NCBI GenBank assembly: GCA_051277005.1
Contig: JBNMPS010000075.1
Span: 1 to 13,121, forward strand
From: Dasania sp051277005
Lineage (GTDB): Bacteria; Pseudomonadota; Gammaproteobacteria; Pseudomonadales; Dasaniaceae
Direction: 5' to 3'
DNA length: 13,121 nt
The notes beneath the pieces were generated by a model. That model had not been told where the DNA came from and ran no database searches. It saw only the letters and a list, made by a program, of their open reading frames with translations. Positions 6,684-13,121 of this stretch are shown here, piece after piece. Numbering within the stretch: the first letter of the stretch is position 1; the number at the start of each line of letters is the position of its first letter. The position numbers were made by a program, and so were the translations under genes.

Positions 6684-7568
6684 TTACACAGTGTTTTCGG
6701 TAAAACGAGCATGATCTTCTAGGATCCTCGTGAATATGTCGCCGCCGTCGCCATTGAACATCTCATGTAGGCGCTGCTCTCCAAACATTTCTTGATCAGA
6801 GTTATAGGACTCTTCAATACCATCAGTAAATAAATATATTTTGTCGTTTTTCTCAAGATCATATACTTGTAGGTTTTGAGAAAACTCTGCGTCATCAACC
6901 CCGGCTAGTGGCGGGTGAAAAGCTGATATTTGTTGTTTGATGGCACCTTTTTGGTCGGCAATAATAAGGTTAGGTAGCCCGCCTGACCAAATTAATAATT
7001 GGTTTGAATGTGTGTTAATTTGTAAAATTGCCGCCGCTAACATCATGTGATCGGGCAGTAGTTGCAGTAGTGACTTGTTGATTTCTGCGGCTATGGTGCC
7101 AACAGTTAAACCCTTGGCAGCCATTGTTCTAAAGGCTGAGTAAATAGGGATCACGCCAACTGCTGCGGGTAAACCATGACCTGTGGCATCACCAATCAGT
7201 AAATAACTATTATTAGAGGGGCCGTCGGCGGTTAGTAAAACATCGCCATTAAAAACCGATACCGGGGACATGTGGTAGCGAATATTGGGGTTAGTAATAT
7301 CAAAAACCTGCCGTTTTTCCACACCTTCGCATTCGTAATCGCCTTTTGGTAGCGTACGACGGTCAATTTTTATAAAATCTATATCATCGGCATCGGCATC
7401 GGCATCGTCAACTTGTACGAGTGTCTTGCTAACGTGACCCGGCTGGCCGCCGGTACTTTTTGTCGACTTTTTTCTGTCTTGATTTTTCTTGTTAAGATCG
7501 GACGAAGGTGGTTTACTGCTATTGCTGCTGTTTAATCCCACCCGGTTGGTCAGTAGTTTAATGACCAC
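6684..7568 (-). CDS. chimeric ORF: IS66 transposase N-terminus fused to SpoIIE/PP2C phosphatase
   Basis: Residues 1 to about 91 are transposase: LNSSNSSKPPSSDLNKK, then GGQPGH, then EKRQVFDI are signatures of the IS66 transposase N-terminal region. From about residue 95 the protein is a SpoIIE-type serine phosphatase: VFNGD with Asp108, IGDATGHGLPAA with Asp127, IWSGGLPN, and LFTDGIEES with Asp249. It ends at ENTV, where a TAA falls one codon before the DD motif that normally supplies a metal ligand (DDITLVE, still encoded at 6660-6680). The truncated phosphatase is therefore probably inactive. Relatives are fused receiver-phosphatase-HATPase proteins; the receiver is missing here. The GTG at 7568 is a formal start only: it follows an in-frame TAG by one codon and has no good ribosome-binding site. 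The phosphatase stretch is best regarded as a gene fragment. Confidence 0.8.
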   Translation of the reverse strand: MVIKLLTNRVGLNSSNSSKPPSSDLNKKNQDRKKSTKSTGGQPGHVSKTLVQVDDADADADDIDFIKIDRRTLPKGDYECEGVEKRQVFDITNPNIRYHMSPVSVFNGDVLLTADGPSNNSYLLIGDATGHGLPAAVGVIPIYSAFRTMAAKGLTVGTIAAEINKSLLQLLPDHMMLAAAILQINTHSNQLLIWSGGLPNLIIADQKGAIKQQISAFHPPLAGVDDAEFSQNLQVYDLEKNDKIYLFTDGIEESYNSDQEMFGEQRLHEMFNGDGGDIFTRILEDHARFTENTV

Positions 7569-7679
7569 GACCTAAACACGTATCAACGATTTCAGTGCGG
7601 GTGAGATTTGCTTGCCGTCTTTAAGCAGGCGCTCAACTTCACTCAGTGTTTGATCAATATCTATAGGGTCTACAATCAT
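7296..7679 (-). mobile_element. IS66-family element remnant (5' part of the transposase gene)
   Basis: An ATG at 7679 opens a frame reading MIVDPIDIDQTLSEVERLL, then SPALKSLIRV, a TAG at 7571-7573, then VVVIKLLTNRVGLNSSNSSK and on to EKRQVFDI near 7296. This order (leading helix, asparagine/serine/proline-rich SSKPPSSD, basic stretch, GGQPGH, RQVFDI) is the N-terminal third of IS66-type transposases. The catalytic DDE domain is absent; phosphatase sequence follows directly. The left end of the element probably extends beyond 7679 towards about 7907, where a promoter-like sequence lies, but I could not identify terminal repeats or a target duplication because the right end is lost. The TAG indicates that even the remaining transposase part is dead. 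Confidence 0.82.
7385..7408. repeat. hexanucleotide tandem repeat (CATCGG)x4
   Basis: Three exact CATCGG units and a fourth with one change (CATCGT). On the coding strand they encode the Asp-Ala run DADADAD in the transposase-derived part of the chimeric frame. Units of six keep the frame, so copy-number change would only lengthen or shorten the acidic run. Confidence 0.8.
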
Positions 7680-7966
7680 AGAACAAAACCCAATGGACTC
7701 TTCAAAGAGCGTTATTCTATCATTGGTTTTAAGGCGCTATTTTTCGCCTGGTGTTGCGTTTTAAGGGCTTTGAGTTTTTTGCGTTTGGCTAGACTCTAAT
7801 GATTGATTAATCGATCCGTGCCGCGCACCATGGTTGCTGCAGGGGCAAGATGCACACTATTTCGTAAATGGGCGGGAAAACATAAAAATCACCTAAGTAT
7901 CTGTCAAGACTTTTATTATTTTTTTGATGAGCTCGCTGAGTAGTTACAAGAAATGTTTTTAATTAC
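7680..7966. other. non-coding stretch between the transposase remnant and nth
   Basis: I see no supportable gene on either strand here. It contains a promoter-like element (7879-7907) pointing at the transposase remnant and short AT-rich palindromes. It most likely combines the left end of the IS66 element with the original nth downstream spacer. No clear terminator for nth is present. Confidence 0.5.
7879..7907 (-). promoter_or_regulatory. sigma70-type promoter facing the IS66 remnant and phosphatase chimera
   Basis: On the minus strand, TTGACA (perfect -35, plus-strand 7902-7907), a 17-base spacer and TATGTT (4 of 6 for -10, plus-strand 7879-7884). The geometry is ideal. It lies about 200 bases upstream of the transposase ATG and could drive the remnant, the chimeric frame and the HATPase/receiver remains. 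It may be the element's own promoter or a resident one; sequence alone does not decide. Confidence 0.55.
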
Positions 7967-8620
7967 TTATGCTTTAACTGTTTTTTTTGCGTGCTTTCGC
8001 TCGGGGTAACACGTTGTGCAGATTTCACAGACCCTTCCGTCACAGCCTCGTGCAGAGCAATGCTCCCTACCGTAGTAGATGATTTGTAAATGTAAAGCGT
8101 TCCAGCTTCTTTTGGGGAATAAACGTTTTAGGTCTTTCTCAGTTTGTACAACGGATTTACCATTGGTTAAACCCCAGCGCTGGGCAAGGCGATGTATATG
8201 GGTATCGACAGGAAATGAGGGCACATTGAACGATTGTGCCATGACTACGCCGGCAGTTTTATGGCCTACCCCAGGCAGTTTTTCTAATTCGTCCATGTTA
8301 ACGGGTACTTCACCGTTGTGAAATTCTACTAACATTTCTGATAATTTTTGAATGGCTTTAGACTTTTGTGGTGACAGGCCGCAAGGTCGAATAATAGCGC
8401 GAATATCGTCAACGCTTTGTTTGGCCATATCAAAAGGATTGTCTGCCAACATGAACAGCGCTGGGGTAACGGTATTAACTCTTTTATCGGTGCATTGGGC
8501 CGACAGTAAAACAGCGACCAATAGCGTGTAAGGGTCTTTGTGATCTAATGGGATCGGAGGTTTGGGGTATAAAATCTGTAGTCGGTTAAGAATGAATTCA
8601 ACCCGTTTCGCTTTTAGCAT
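7967..8620 (-). CDS. nth: endonuclease III (Nth), with unusual C-terminal cysteine spacing
   Basis: Bifunctional DNA glycosylase/AP lyase that removes oxidised pyrimidines in base-excision repair. The 217-residue length is normal. The N-terminal LLSAQCTDKRVN, the helix-hairpin-helix LPGVGHKTAGVV with catalytic Lys121, and FPVDTHIHRLAQRWGL with catalytic Asp139 match E. coli Lys120 and Asp138. The C-terminal cysteines are Cys188, 193, 198, 201 and 204, instead of the E. coli C-X6-C-X2-C-X5-C iron-sulfur pattern (187, 194, 197, 203). A 4Fe-4S cluster is still plausible with four of the five, but which four is unclear. The ATG at 8620 matches the family start. nth follows dapC by 43 bases on the same strand and is probably the last gene of the map-glnD-dapC unit. 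Confidence 0.95.
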   Translation of the reverse strand: MLKAKRVEFILNRLQILYPKPPIPLDHKDPYTLLVAVLLSAQCTDKRVNTVTPALFMLADNPFDMAKQSVDDIRAIIRPCGLSPQKSKAIQKLSEMLVEFHNGEVPVNMDELEKLPGVGHKTAGVVMAQSFNVPSFPVDTHIHRLAQRWGLTNGKSVVQTEKDLKRLFPKRSWNALHLQIIYYGREHCSARGCDGRVCEICTTCYPERKHAKKTVKA

Positions 8621-8663
8621 GTATTAATCACCAAATTGACTGCTGCTTAAAAACAAGGTTCGG

Positions 8664-9866
8664 TTATAGATAAGAGATAAACGTTTTAATACGTTTGGCG
8701 GCTTCTATGCATTCATCCAAGGTTGCGACCAATGCCATACGGATTCGTTGTTGTCCAGGGTTGTGGCCATTAACTTCGCGGCCTAAAAATTGACCGGGTA
8801 AAACGGTGACGTTTTGCTGGCCAAATAATTGTTGTGAAAAAGCTTTATCGCAGATAGGTGTTTTAGCCCAAAGATAAAAACCAGCGTCGGGTTTCTCGAC
8901 CTCTAATACGCCCTTAAGAATCGCTAATACTGCATCAAACTTTTCGCGATAAAGATCACGATTTTGTTTGACGTGCGCTTCGTCATTCCATGCAGTAATG
9001 CTAGCCAGCTGATGTTGAATTGGCATCGCGCAGCCGTTGTAGGTGCGATAGAGCAAAAAGTCGCTAATGATACTGGCGTCGCCGGCAACAAATCCGGAGC
9101 GCAGTCCTGGTAGGTTAGAGCGTTTAGATAGACTATGGAATACCACGCAGCGCTCAAAGCTATCACGGCCCATATCAGAGCAGGCTTGCAATAGGCCAAC
9201 GGGAGGTTTGGATTCGTCGAAATACAATTCTGAATAACATTCATCGCTGGCGATAATGAAGTTGTATTGATCGGCCAGTTTGATTAATGTTTGTAGCTTT
9301 TCTGAGCTGATGACTGCGCCTGTTGGGTTGCCTGGGGAGCATAAAAATAATAATTGGCAGCGCTGCCATATCTCTTCGCTAACGCTATCAAAATCCGGTA
9401 TAAAGCCCTTTTTTTCGTCGCAAGCTAAGTAGTAAGGTTCTGCGCCAGCCAAAAGGGCTGCGCCCTCATAAATTTGATAAAACGGATTTGGGGTAACTAC
9501 TAGGGGTAGCGGGCTATTTTTTCTATTTATGACGACTTGCGTGAAAGCAAATAGCGCTTCACGGGTGCCGTTAACGGGCAGTATGTGTTGCTCTGGGTTT
9601 AAGGCGCCTTCCTTAAGTTGGAAGCGTCTGCTAGCCCAGTTTGCGATCGTCGCTCGTAACTCGGGCAAACCTTTGGTGCTGGGGTAGTTGGATAGGGCTG
9701 AAATGTTTTCGATTAAAGCATCGGTTACAAATGTGGGTGACTGATGTTTGGGCTCGCCTATAGAGAGGGCAATGTGCTCTAGATCCGCTGGTGGTGTTAT
9801 AGCCGATTTTAAGGCATTAAGTCTCTCAAAAGGATAGGGGTGTAGTTTTTTTAAATCTGAGTTCAT
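8664..9866 (-). CDS. dapC: succinyldiaminopimelate transaminase DapC
   Basis: Class I/II PLP-dependent aminotransferase of 400 residues. By family and context it converts N-succinyl-2-amino-6-oxopimelate with glutamate to N-succinyl-LL-diaminopimelate, between DapD and DapE. Visible fold-type I landmarks are NYPSTKGLPELR (60-71), NP at 180-181 (CSPGNPTGAV), Asp208 and Tyr211 (ASDECYSELYF), the Schiff-base Lys248 (SLSKRSNLPGLRSGF) and the carboxylate-binding Arg376 (RIRMALVATL). The ATG at 9866 gives a normal N-terminus (LKKLHPYPFERL), although its ribosome-binding site is weak. It lies 23 bases after glnD, the same neighbour as in pseudomonads, which supports DapC over a generic aspartate aminotransferase; a related aminotransferase specificity cannot be excluded by sequence alone. 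Confidence 0.93.
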   Translation of the reverse strand: MNSDLKKLHPYPFERLNALKSAITPPADLEHIALSIGEPKHQSPTFVTDALIENISALSNYPSTKGLPELRATIANWASRRFQLKEGALNPEQHILPVNGTREALFAFTQVVINRKNSPLPLVVTPNPFYQIYEGAALLAGAEPYYLACDEKKGFIPDFDSVSEEIWQRCQLLFLCSPGNPTGAVISSEKLQTLIKLADQYNFIIASDECYSELYFDESKPPVGLLQACSDMGRDSFERCVVFHSLSKRSNLPGLRSGFVAGDASIISDFLLYRTYNGCAMPIQHQLASITAWNDEAHVKQNRDLYREKFDAVLAILKGVLEVEKPDAGFYLWAKTPICDKAFSQQLFGQQNVTVLPGQFLGREVNGHNPGQQRIRMALVATLDECIEAAKRIKTFISYL

Positions 9867-9889
9867 AGTAGTTATGGATCGCTAAAAAA

Positions 9890-12568
9890 TTAAATAGGAT
9901 TTTTTATATCTAGCTCTTTGCAGATAGCTTGTTGGATTTTATCGGCTAAGGCTAGATCATGTATGGGGTTTTTCTGGTGATCGGTAATAAAAAAAACATC
10001 TTCAACACGTTCGCCTAAGGTGGCTATTTTGGCGTTTTGTAATAGCACTTTAAATTCTAAGAATATTTTACCAATTTTTGCCAGAAGCCCAGGTCGATCG
10101 GGGGCGATAATTTCTAATACGCTTAAGCCAAGAACATCATCATAGCTAAATTTTGTGGTTGTTGGGGTGGAGAGTAAGCGTATTTTTCGAGGTGTTATTT
10201 TTGAAATAATTGACAAATATTGCTCGGGGTTTTGTAGTTTTTTTCTCAATACTTGCCTGATTTCAGCAAGGCGCTCTGGGTCGTCACCAACGGGTTCGTC
10301 GTTGCTATCTAAAACATAAAAAGTATCGAGGGTGTAGCCATCGCCAGAGCTATAGATTCTCGCATCCATAATGTTTAAGTCTAACTTTTCTAGGGCGGCT
10401 GCAACCATGGCAAACAGTGATGCTCTATCTTGAGTGTGCAAGAAGATTTGTGTTGCAGCTTCGTCGTCAGTATTGCTGATGTCTTTAGTCAGTATGACTG
10501 GTGTACTTTGATGAATGTTTTGGGATATAGCTTCGGTATGCCAAACGATATCATCGACGGTTTCACGTAAGAAATAATCTTCACCAACGCCGGTCCATAA
10601 GTTGCGAACATTTTTTTCAGACAGGCCGAGCGCCTCAAGCTTTATAATGGCCTGTTGTTGGCTGTCATCTATCCATTCTTGTTTGTCGGCAGGATTTTCT
10701 AGCCCCCTACGTAATGCGCGTTTGGTTTCTGTATATAGCTGTATTAGCAGTGAGTCACGCCAGCTGTTCCACAATGTTGTGTTGGTGCCGTTGATGTCGG
10801 CAACGGTGAGGGCGTATAAATAATCTAATCGTTTTTCGCTGCCAACAACATTGGCGAAATCTCGTATGACTTCGGGATTATAAATGTCTTTACGTTGAGC
10901 TACGGAGGACATTAATAAATGGTGCCTAACTAACCAGGCGACTAAGTTACTGTCTTTTTTACTGAGTTTGTGGCGTTCTGAGAAATGTGTCACGTCTTCA
11001 GCGCCGAGCTCAGAGTGGTCGCCGCCACGGCCTTTGGCTATATCGTGATAAAGCCCTGCAATATAAAGGAGTTCGACTTGTTCCATGCTGCGAACCACTC
11101 TGGCTGCAATGGGGAAGAGTGTTTTAGATTCGGGGTAGTGAAAGCGGCGTAGGTTTTTAACCACTTCCATGGTGTGTGCGTCAACGGAGTAAATGTGGAA
11201 TAAGTCGTGTTGCATTTGCCCGATGATAGCTTTAAATTCGGGTAGGTATTCTTCAAGTACGCCAAAGCGCAACATACGCCTTAATTGCAGAGAAACTTTT
11301 TGTTTGCAGCGCAACAGCTCCATAAAGTAGTGAACGTTTTTTGGATCGCTGCGAAAATCATTGTCGATCAGGTGGCGGTGCTGTCTTATTAGTCTGATGG
11401 TTGATGCTCTGAGACCATTAATGTTGGGGTGCTGTGCCGCCAATAAAAAAACCTCCATCAGTGCAGAGGGCGTTTTTTCAAAAACTTTAGTATTGGTAGC
11501 CTCAATATGGCCGTTGCGTATGCGGAAGCGGGTGTTGATGCTTAAGATGGTTTCTGCTTCACAGGCTCTTAGAATAGTCTCGTCAAAATACTGGATCAGC
11601 AAATCGTTAAGTTGGCCTAAGATGATTGCCCAGCGATAATACTCATGCATAAACCGTTCAACGGCCATGCGGCTGTCATCGCCTTCAAAGCCAAACATTT
11701 TTGCTAGCGTACGCTGGTGGTCAAATAAAAGGCGGTCTTCTGCTCGGCCGCTGGTCATGTGTAATGCGTAGCGAACGCGCCACAGAAAATCCATGCCTTC
11801 GTTGAGCGCGCTTAATTCCTGTTTGAGCAAAAAGCCGCGCTCTAATAATTCATCGAGGTTGGCTGCGTTGAAATGGCGTTTGGCGATCCAGCCAATCACT
11901 TGAATGTCGCGAAGGCCGCCGGGGGAGCTTTTAACATTGGGCTCTAGGTTGTATTCGCTATTACCGTGTTTGGTGTGACGTTTGTTTTGTTCTTGCCATT
12001 TTGCCTTGAAAAACTCATGACTGGGCCAGCTGTTTTGCTCTACATTTTTGGTGGTGGCTTGCAGGATCTCGTCGGGGCCTGCCAGGGTGCGAGATTCCAT
12101 TAAGCTGGTGGCAATGGTTATATCATCTTCGGCTTCGCTAAGGCATTCCGATATGTTGCGGACGCTGTGGCCGATACTGAGTTTGCAGTCCCAGAGCAGG
12201 GTGATAAGTTCAGTGATTTGCTCTTGATGGCGCTTTAAGTTTCCGTCACGGAATAAAATTAAGATGTCGATATCGGAATGAGGGTGAAGTTCACCTCGTC
12301 CATAGCCGCCCACTGCGCATAGAACGATATTATCGTTCCAGTCGTAAAGTCGCCAAACGCTCGTCAGTAGTTGATCAATAAACTCGGCTCGCCCCCAAAC
12401 TAGCTGGCGTATATTACAGCCCTGTTGAAACTGCTGATGAAAGTAGTCCGTGACGCGATCAATAACATCTTTAATTATTGTGGGTCTTTGATTGCTGCTT
12501 TTTAGCGCACTATAAAAATCGTCGCGGTTAAAAATAGCAGTGGGAATGGCTAGCGGCGTTTTTTTCAT
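9890..12568 (-). CDS. glnD: bifunctional PII uridylyltransferase/uridylyl-removing enzyme GlnD
   Basis: Primary nitrogen sensor: it uridylylates PII proteins (GlnB/GlnK) when glutamine is low and removes UMP when glutamine is high. The domains are in family order: a nucleotidyltransferase with GGYGRGELHPHSDIDIL at about residues 87-103 (metal Asps at 99 and 101), an HD hydrolase with HDIAKGRGGDHSELG starting at His508, then two ACT glutamine-sensing domains at about 702-755 and 816-863. The 892-residue length is close to the E. coli enzyme (890). I place the start at the ATG at 12568; the frame reaches a TTG at 12577, which adds three residues. Neither has a strong ribosome-binding site, so coupling to map, 18 bases upstream, is likely. 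All active-site motifs look intact. Confidence 0.96.
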   Translation of the reverse strand: MKKTPLAIPTAIFNRDDFYSALKSSNQRPTIIKDVIDRVTDYFHQQFQQGCNIRQLVWGRAEFIDQLLTSVWRLYDWNDNIVLCAVGGYGRGELHPHSDIDILILFRDGNLKRHQEQITELITLLWDCKLSIGHSVRNISECLSEAEDDITIATSLMESRTLAGPDEILQATTKNVEQNSWPSHEFFKAKWQEQNKRHTKHGNSEYNLEPNVKSSPGGLRDIQVIGWIAKRHFNAANLDELLERGFLLKQELSALNEGMDFLWRVRYALHMTSGRAEDRLLFDHQRTLAKMFGFEGDDSRMAVERFMHEYYRWAIILGQLNDLLIQYFDETILRACEAETILSINTRFRIRNGHIEATNTKVFEKTPSALMEVFLLAAQHPNINGLRASTIRLIRQHRHLIDNDFRSDPKNVHYFMELLRCKQKVSLQLRRMLRFGVLEEYLPEFKAIIGQMQHDLFHIYSVDAHTMEVVKNLRRFHYPESKTLFPIAARVVRSMEQVELLYIAGLYHDIAKGRGGDHSELGAEDVTHFSERHKLSKKDSNLVAWLVRHHLLMSSVAQRKDIYNPEVIRDFANVVGSEKRLDYLYALTVADINGTNTTLWNSWRDSLLIQLYTETKRALRRGLENPADKQEWIDDSQQQAIIKLEALGLSEKNVRNLWTGVGEDYFLRETVDDIVWHTEAISQNIHQSTPVILTKDISNTDDEAATQIFLHTQDRASLFAMVAAALEKLDLNIMDARIYSSGDGYTLDTFYVLDSNDEPVGDDPERLAEIRQVLRKKLQNPEQYLSIISKITPRKIRLLSTPTTTKFSYDDVLGLSVLEIIAPDRPGLLAKIGKIFLEFKVLLQNAKIATLGERVEDVFFITDHQKNPIHDLALADKIQQAICKELDIKNPI

Positions 12569-12586
12569 TCGTGTCAATAGGGCTTG

Positions 12587-13121
12587 TTATGGTTTGTAAT
12601 AAGGCTCGTCCGGTCTGGCGGTGAGAACTTCGACGCCGTCAGTCGTAACGGCAAGTGTATGCTCCCATTGGGCTGAGGGGCGGCCATCTTTGGTGGTTAC
12701 TGTCCATCCATCTTTTTTGTTGAGTTTAACGTGGCGTTTGCCAGCATTAAGCATAGGCTCGATGGTGAAGGTCATGCCTTCTTGGATGACCATGCCTTCG
12801 CCCTTGTTGCCGTAGTGAACGATTTGAGGGTCTTCATGAAAAATCTTACCAATACCATGGCCGCAATATTCGCGCACAATTGAGTAGTAGTTAGCTTCTG
12901 CATGTTGTTGGATGATGCTGCCAATGTCGCCTAGAGTGCAGCCGGGTTTGACAATATCAATGGCTTTATAGAGGCACTCTTGAGTCACGGTGACCAGGCG
13001 CTCGTTGTGGGGCTTGGCTTTACCAATATGAAACATCTTGCTGGTATCACCATGATATTCATCTTTGATAACGGTGATATCAATGTTGAGTATGTCGCCC
13101 TCTTTGAGTACTTTTTTCTCA
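12587..13121 (-). CDS. map: type I methionine aminopeptidase Map (5' end outside the window)
   Basis: Removes the N-terminal methionine from nascent proteins. The frame is open to the right edge, so the N-terminal third is missing and the ATG at 13036 is internal. Codons from 13120 down already read family sequence (VLKEGDILNIDITV, then YHGDTSKMF). All five metal ligands are visible: the Asp codons at 13079-13081 and 13046-13048, the His of CGHGIG, the Glu of FTIEPM and the Glu of QWEHTLAVT. GIGKIFHEDP contains the second conserved His. About 177 residues lie in the window, against about 264 for the whole protein. map leads the map-glnD-dapC-nth unit, with 18 bases to the glnD ATG. Confidence 0.96.
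   Translation of the reverse strand, partial: EKKVLKEGDILNIDITVIKDEYHGDTSKMFHIGKAKPHNERLVTVTQECLYKAIDIVKPGCTLGDIGSIIQQHAEANYYSIVREYCGHGIGKIFHEDPQIVHYGNKGEGMVIQEGMTFTIEPMLNAGKRHVKLNKKDGWTVTTKDGRPSAQWEHTLAVTTDGVEVLTARPDEPYYKP

Noticed and set aside
7608..7799. Plus-strand 63-codon frame opposite the transposase remnant
   Set aside because: It has no recognisable motif and overlaps the antisense of the transposase N-terminus, which explains the sequence better.
7908..7966. Remains of the lost receiver domain next to nth
   Set aside because: A short minus-strand stretch reads IKKIIKVL, faintly like a receiver first strand, but it has no start codon and no acidic pocket.
7910..7990. Terminator after nth
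   Set aside because: T-runs are present, but no stable stem precedes one in the nth direction.
11361..11639. Plus-strand frame opposite glnD
   Set aside because: It is antisense to the GlnD linker and has no motif or start signal.
1..13121. CRISPR array, tRNA or rRNA genes, phage attachment sites
   Set aside because: I saw no regularly spaced repeats, no tRNA-like cloverleaf and no integrase gene in the window.

Overview
The window is about 13.1 kb of moderately AT-rich bacterial chromosome. Its housekeeping genes read like those of a marine gammaproteobacterium of the Pseudomonadales/Cellvibrionales type. The evidence is the long-form (about 344 aa) DapD, the DapC-type aminotransferase, an RlmA very close to the enterobacterial enzyme, and a map-glnD-dapC ... 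yffB-dapD gene order like that of pseudomonads. I cannot name a genus from sequence alone.

Layout, left to right. (1) 1-512, plus strand: the C-terminal end of a phosphorelay protein with an Hpt domain, probably the tail of a hybrid sensor kinase entering from outside the window. (2) 516-2796, minus strand: dapE, rlmA and a small two-helix membrane protein, tightly packed. (3) 2937-3998, plus strand: a cyclic-nucleotide-binding protein with a C-terminal rhodanese-like domain. It ends at a strong hairpin that also serves dapD, which converges on it. (4) 4063-5470, minus strand: yffB (ArsC/Spx-like) followed by dapD. (5) 5500-7966, minus strand: a damaged signalling cassette. (6) 7967-13121, minus strand: map (5' part outside the window), glnD, dapC and nth, which look like one operon.

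The metabolic genes form a theme. DapD, DapC and DapE carry out consecutive steps of the succinylase route to meso-diaminopimelate and lysine. GlnD is the nitrogen sensor that uridylylates PII proteins. Map and RlmA act on protein and ribosome maturation, and Nth on DNA repair.

The unusual part is region 5. It appears to descend from a fused phosphatase/anti-sigma-type regulator (receiver, then SpoIIE/PP2C phosphatase, then HATPase kinase), followed by a stand-alone CheY-like receiver. The receiver end of the big protein is gone. In its place, in frame, is the N-terminal part of an IS66-family transposase, so the present reading frame is a transposase-phosphatase chimera. The chimera is preceded by an in-frame TAG, and a TAA cuts it just before the conserved DD metal-binding motif of the phosphatase. 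The HATPase part continues in the same frame after that TAA. The CheY-like gene has a one-base frameshift. I read this as an IS insertion followed by deletion and decay. Assembly error would have to explain three separate lesions. No intact previously undescribed system is evident; this chimeric locus is the most noteworthy thing here.
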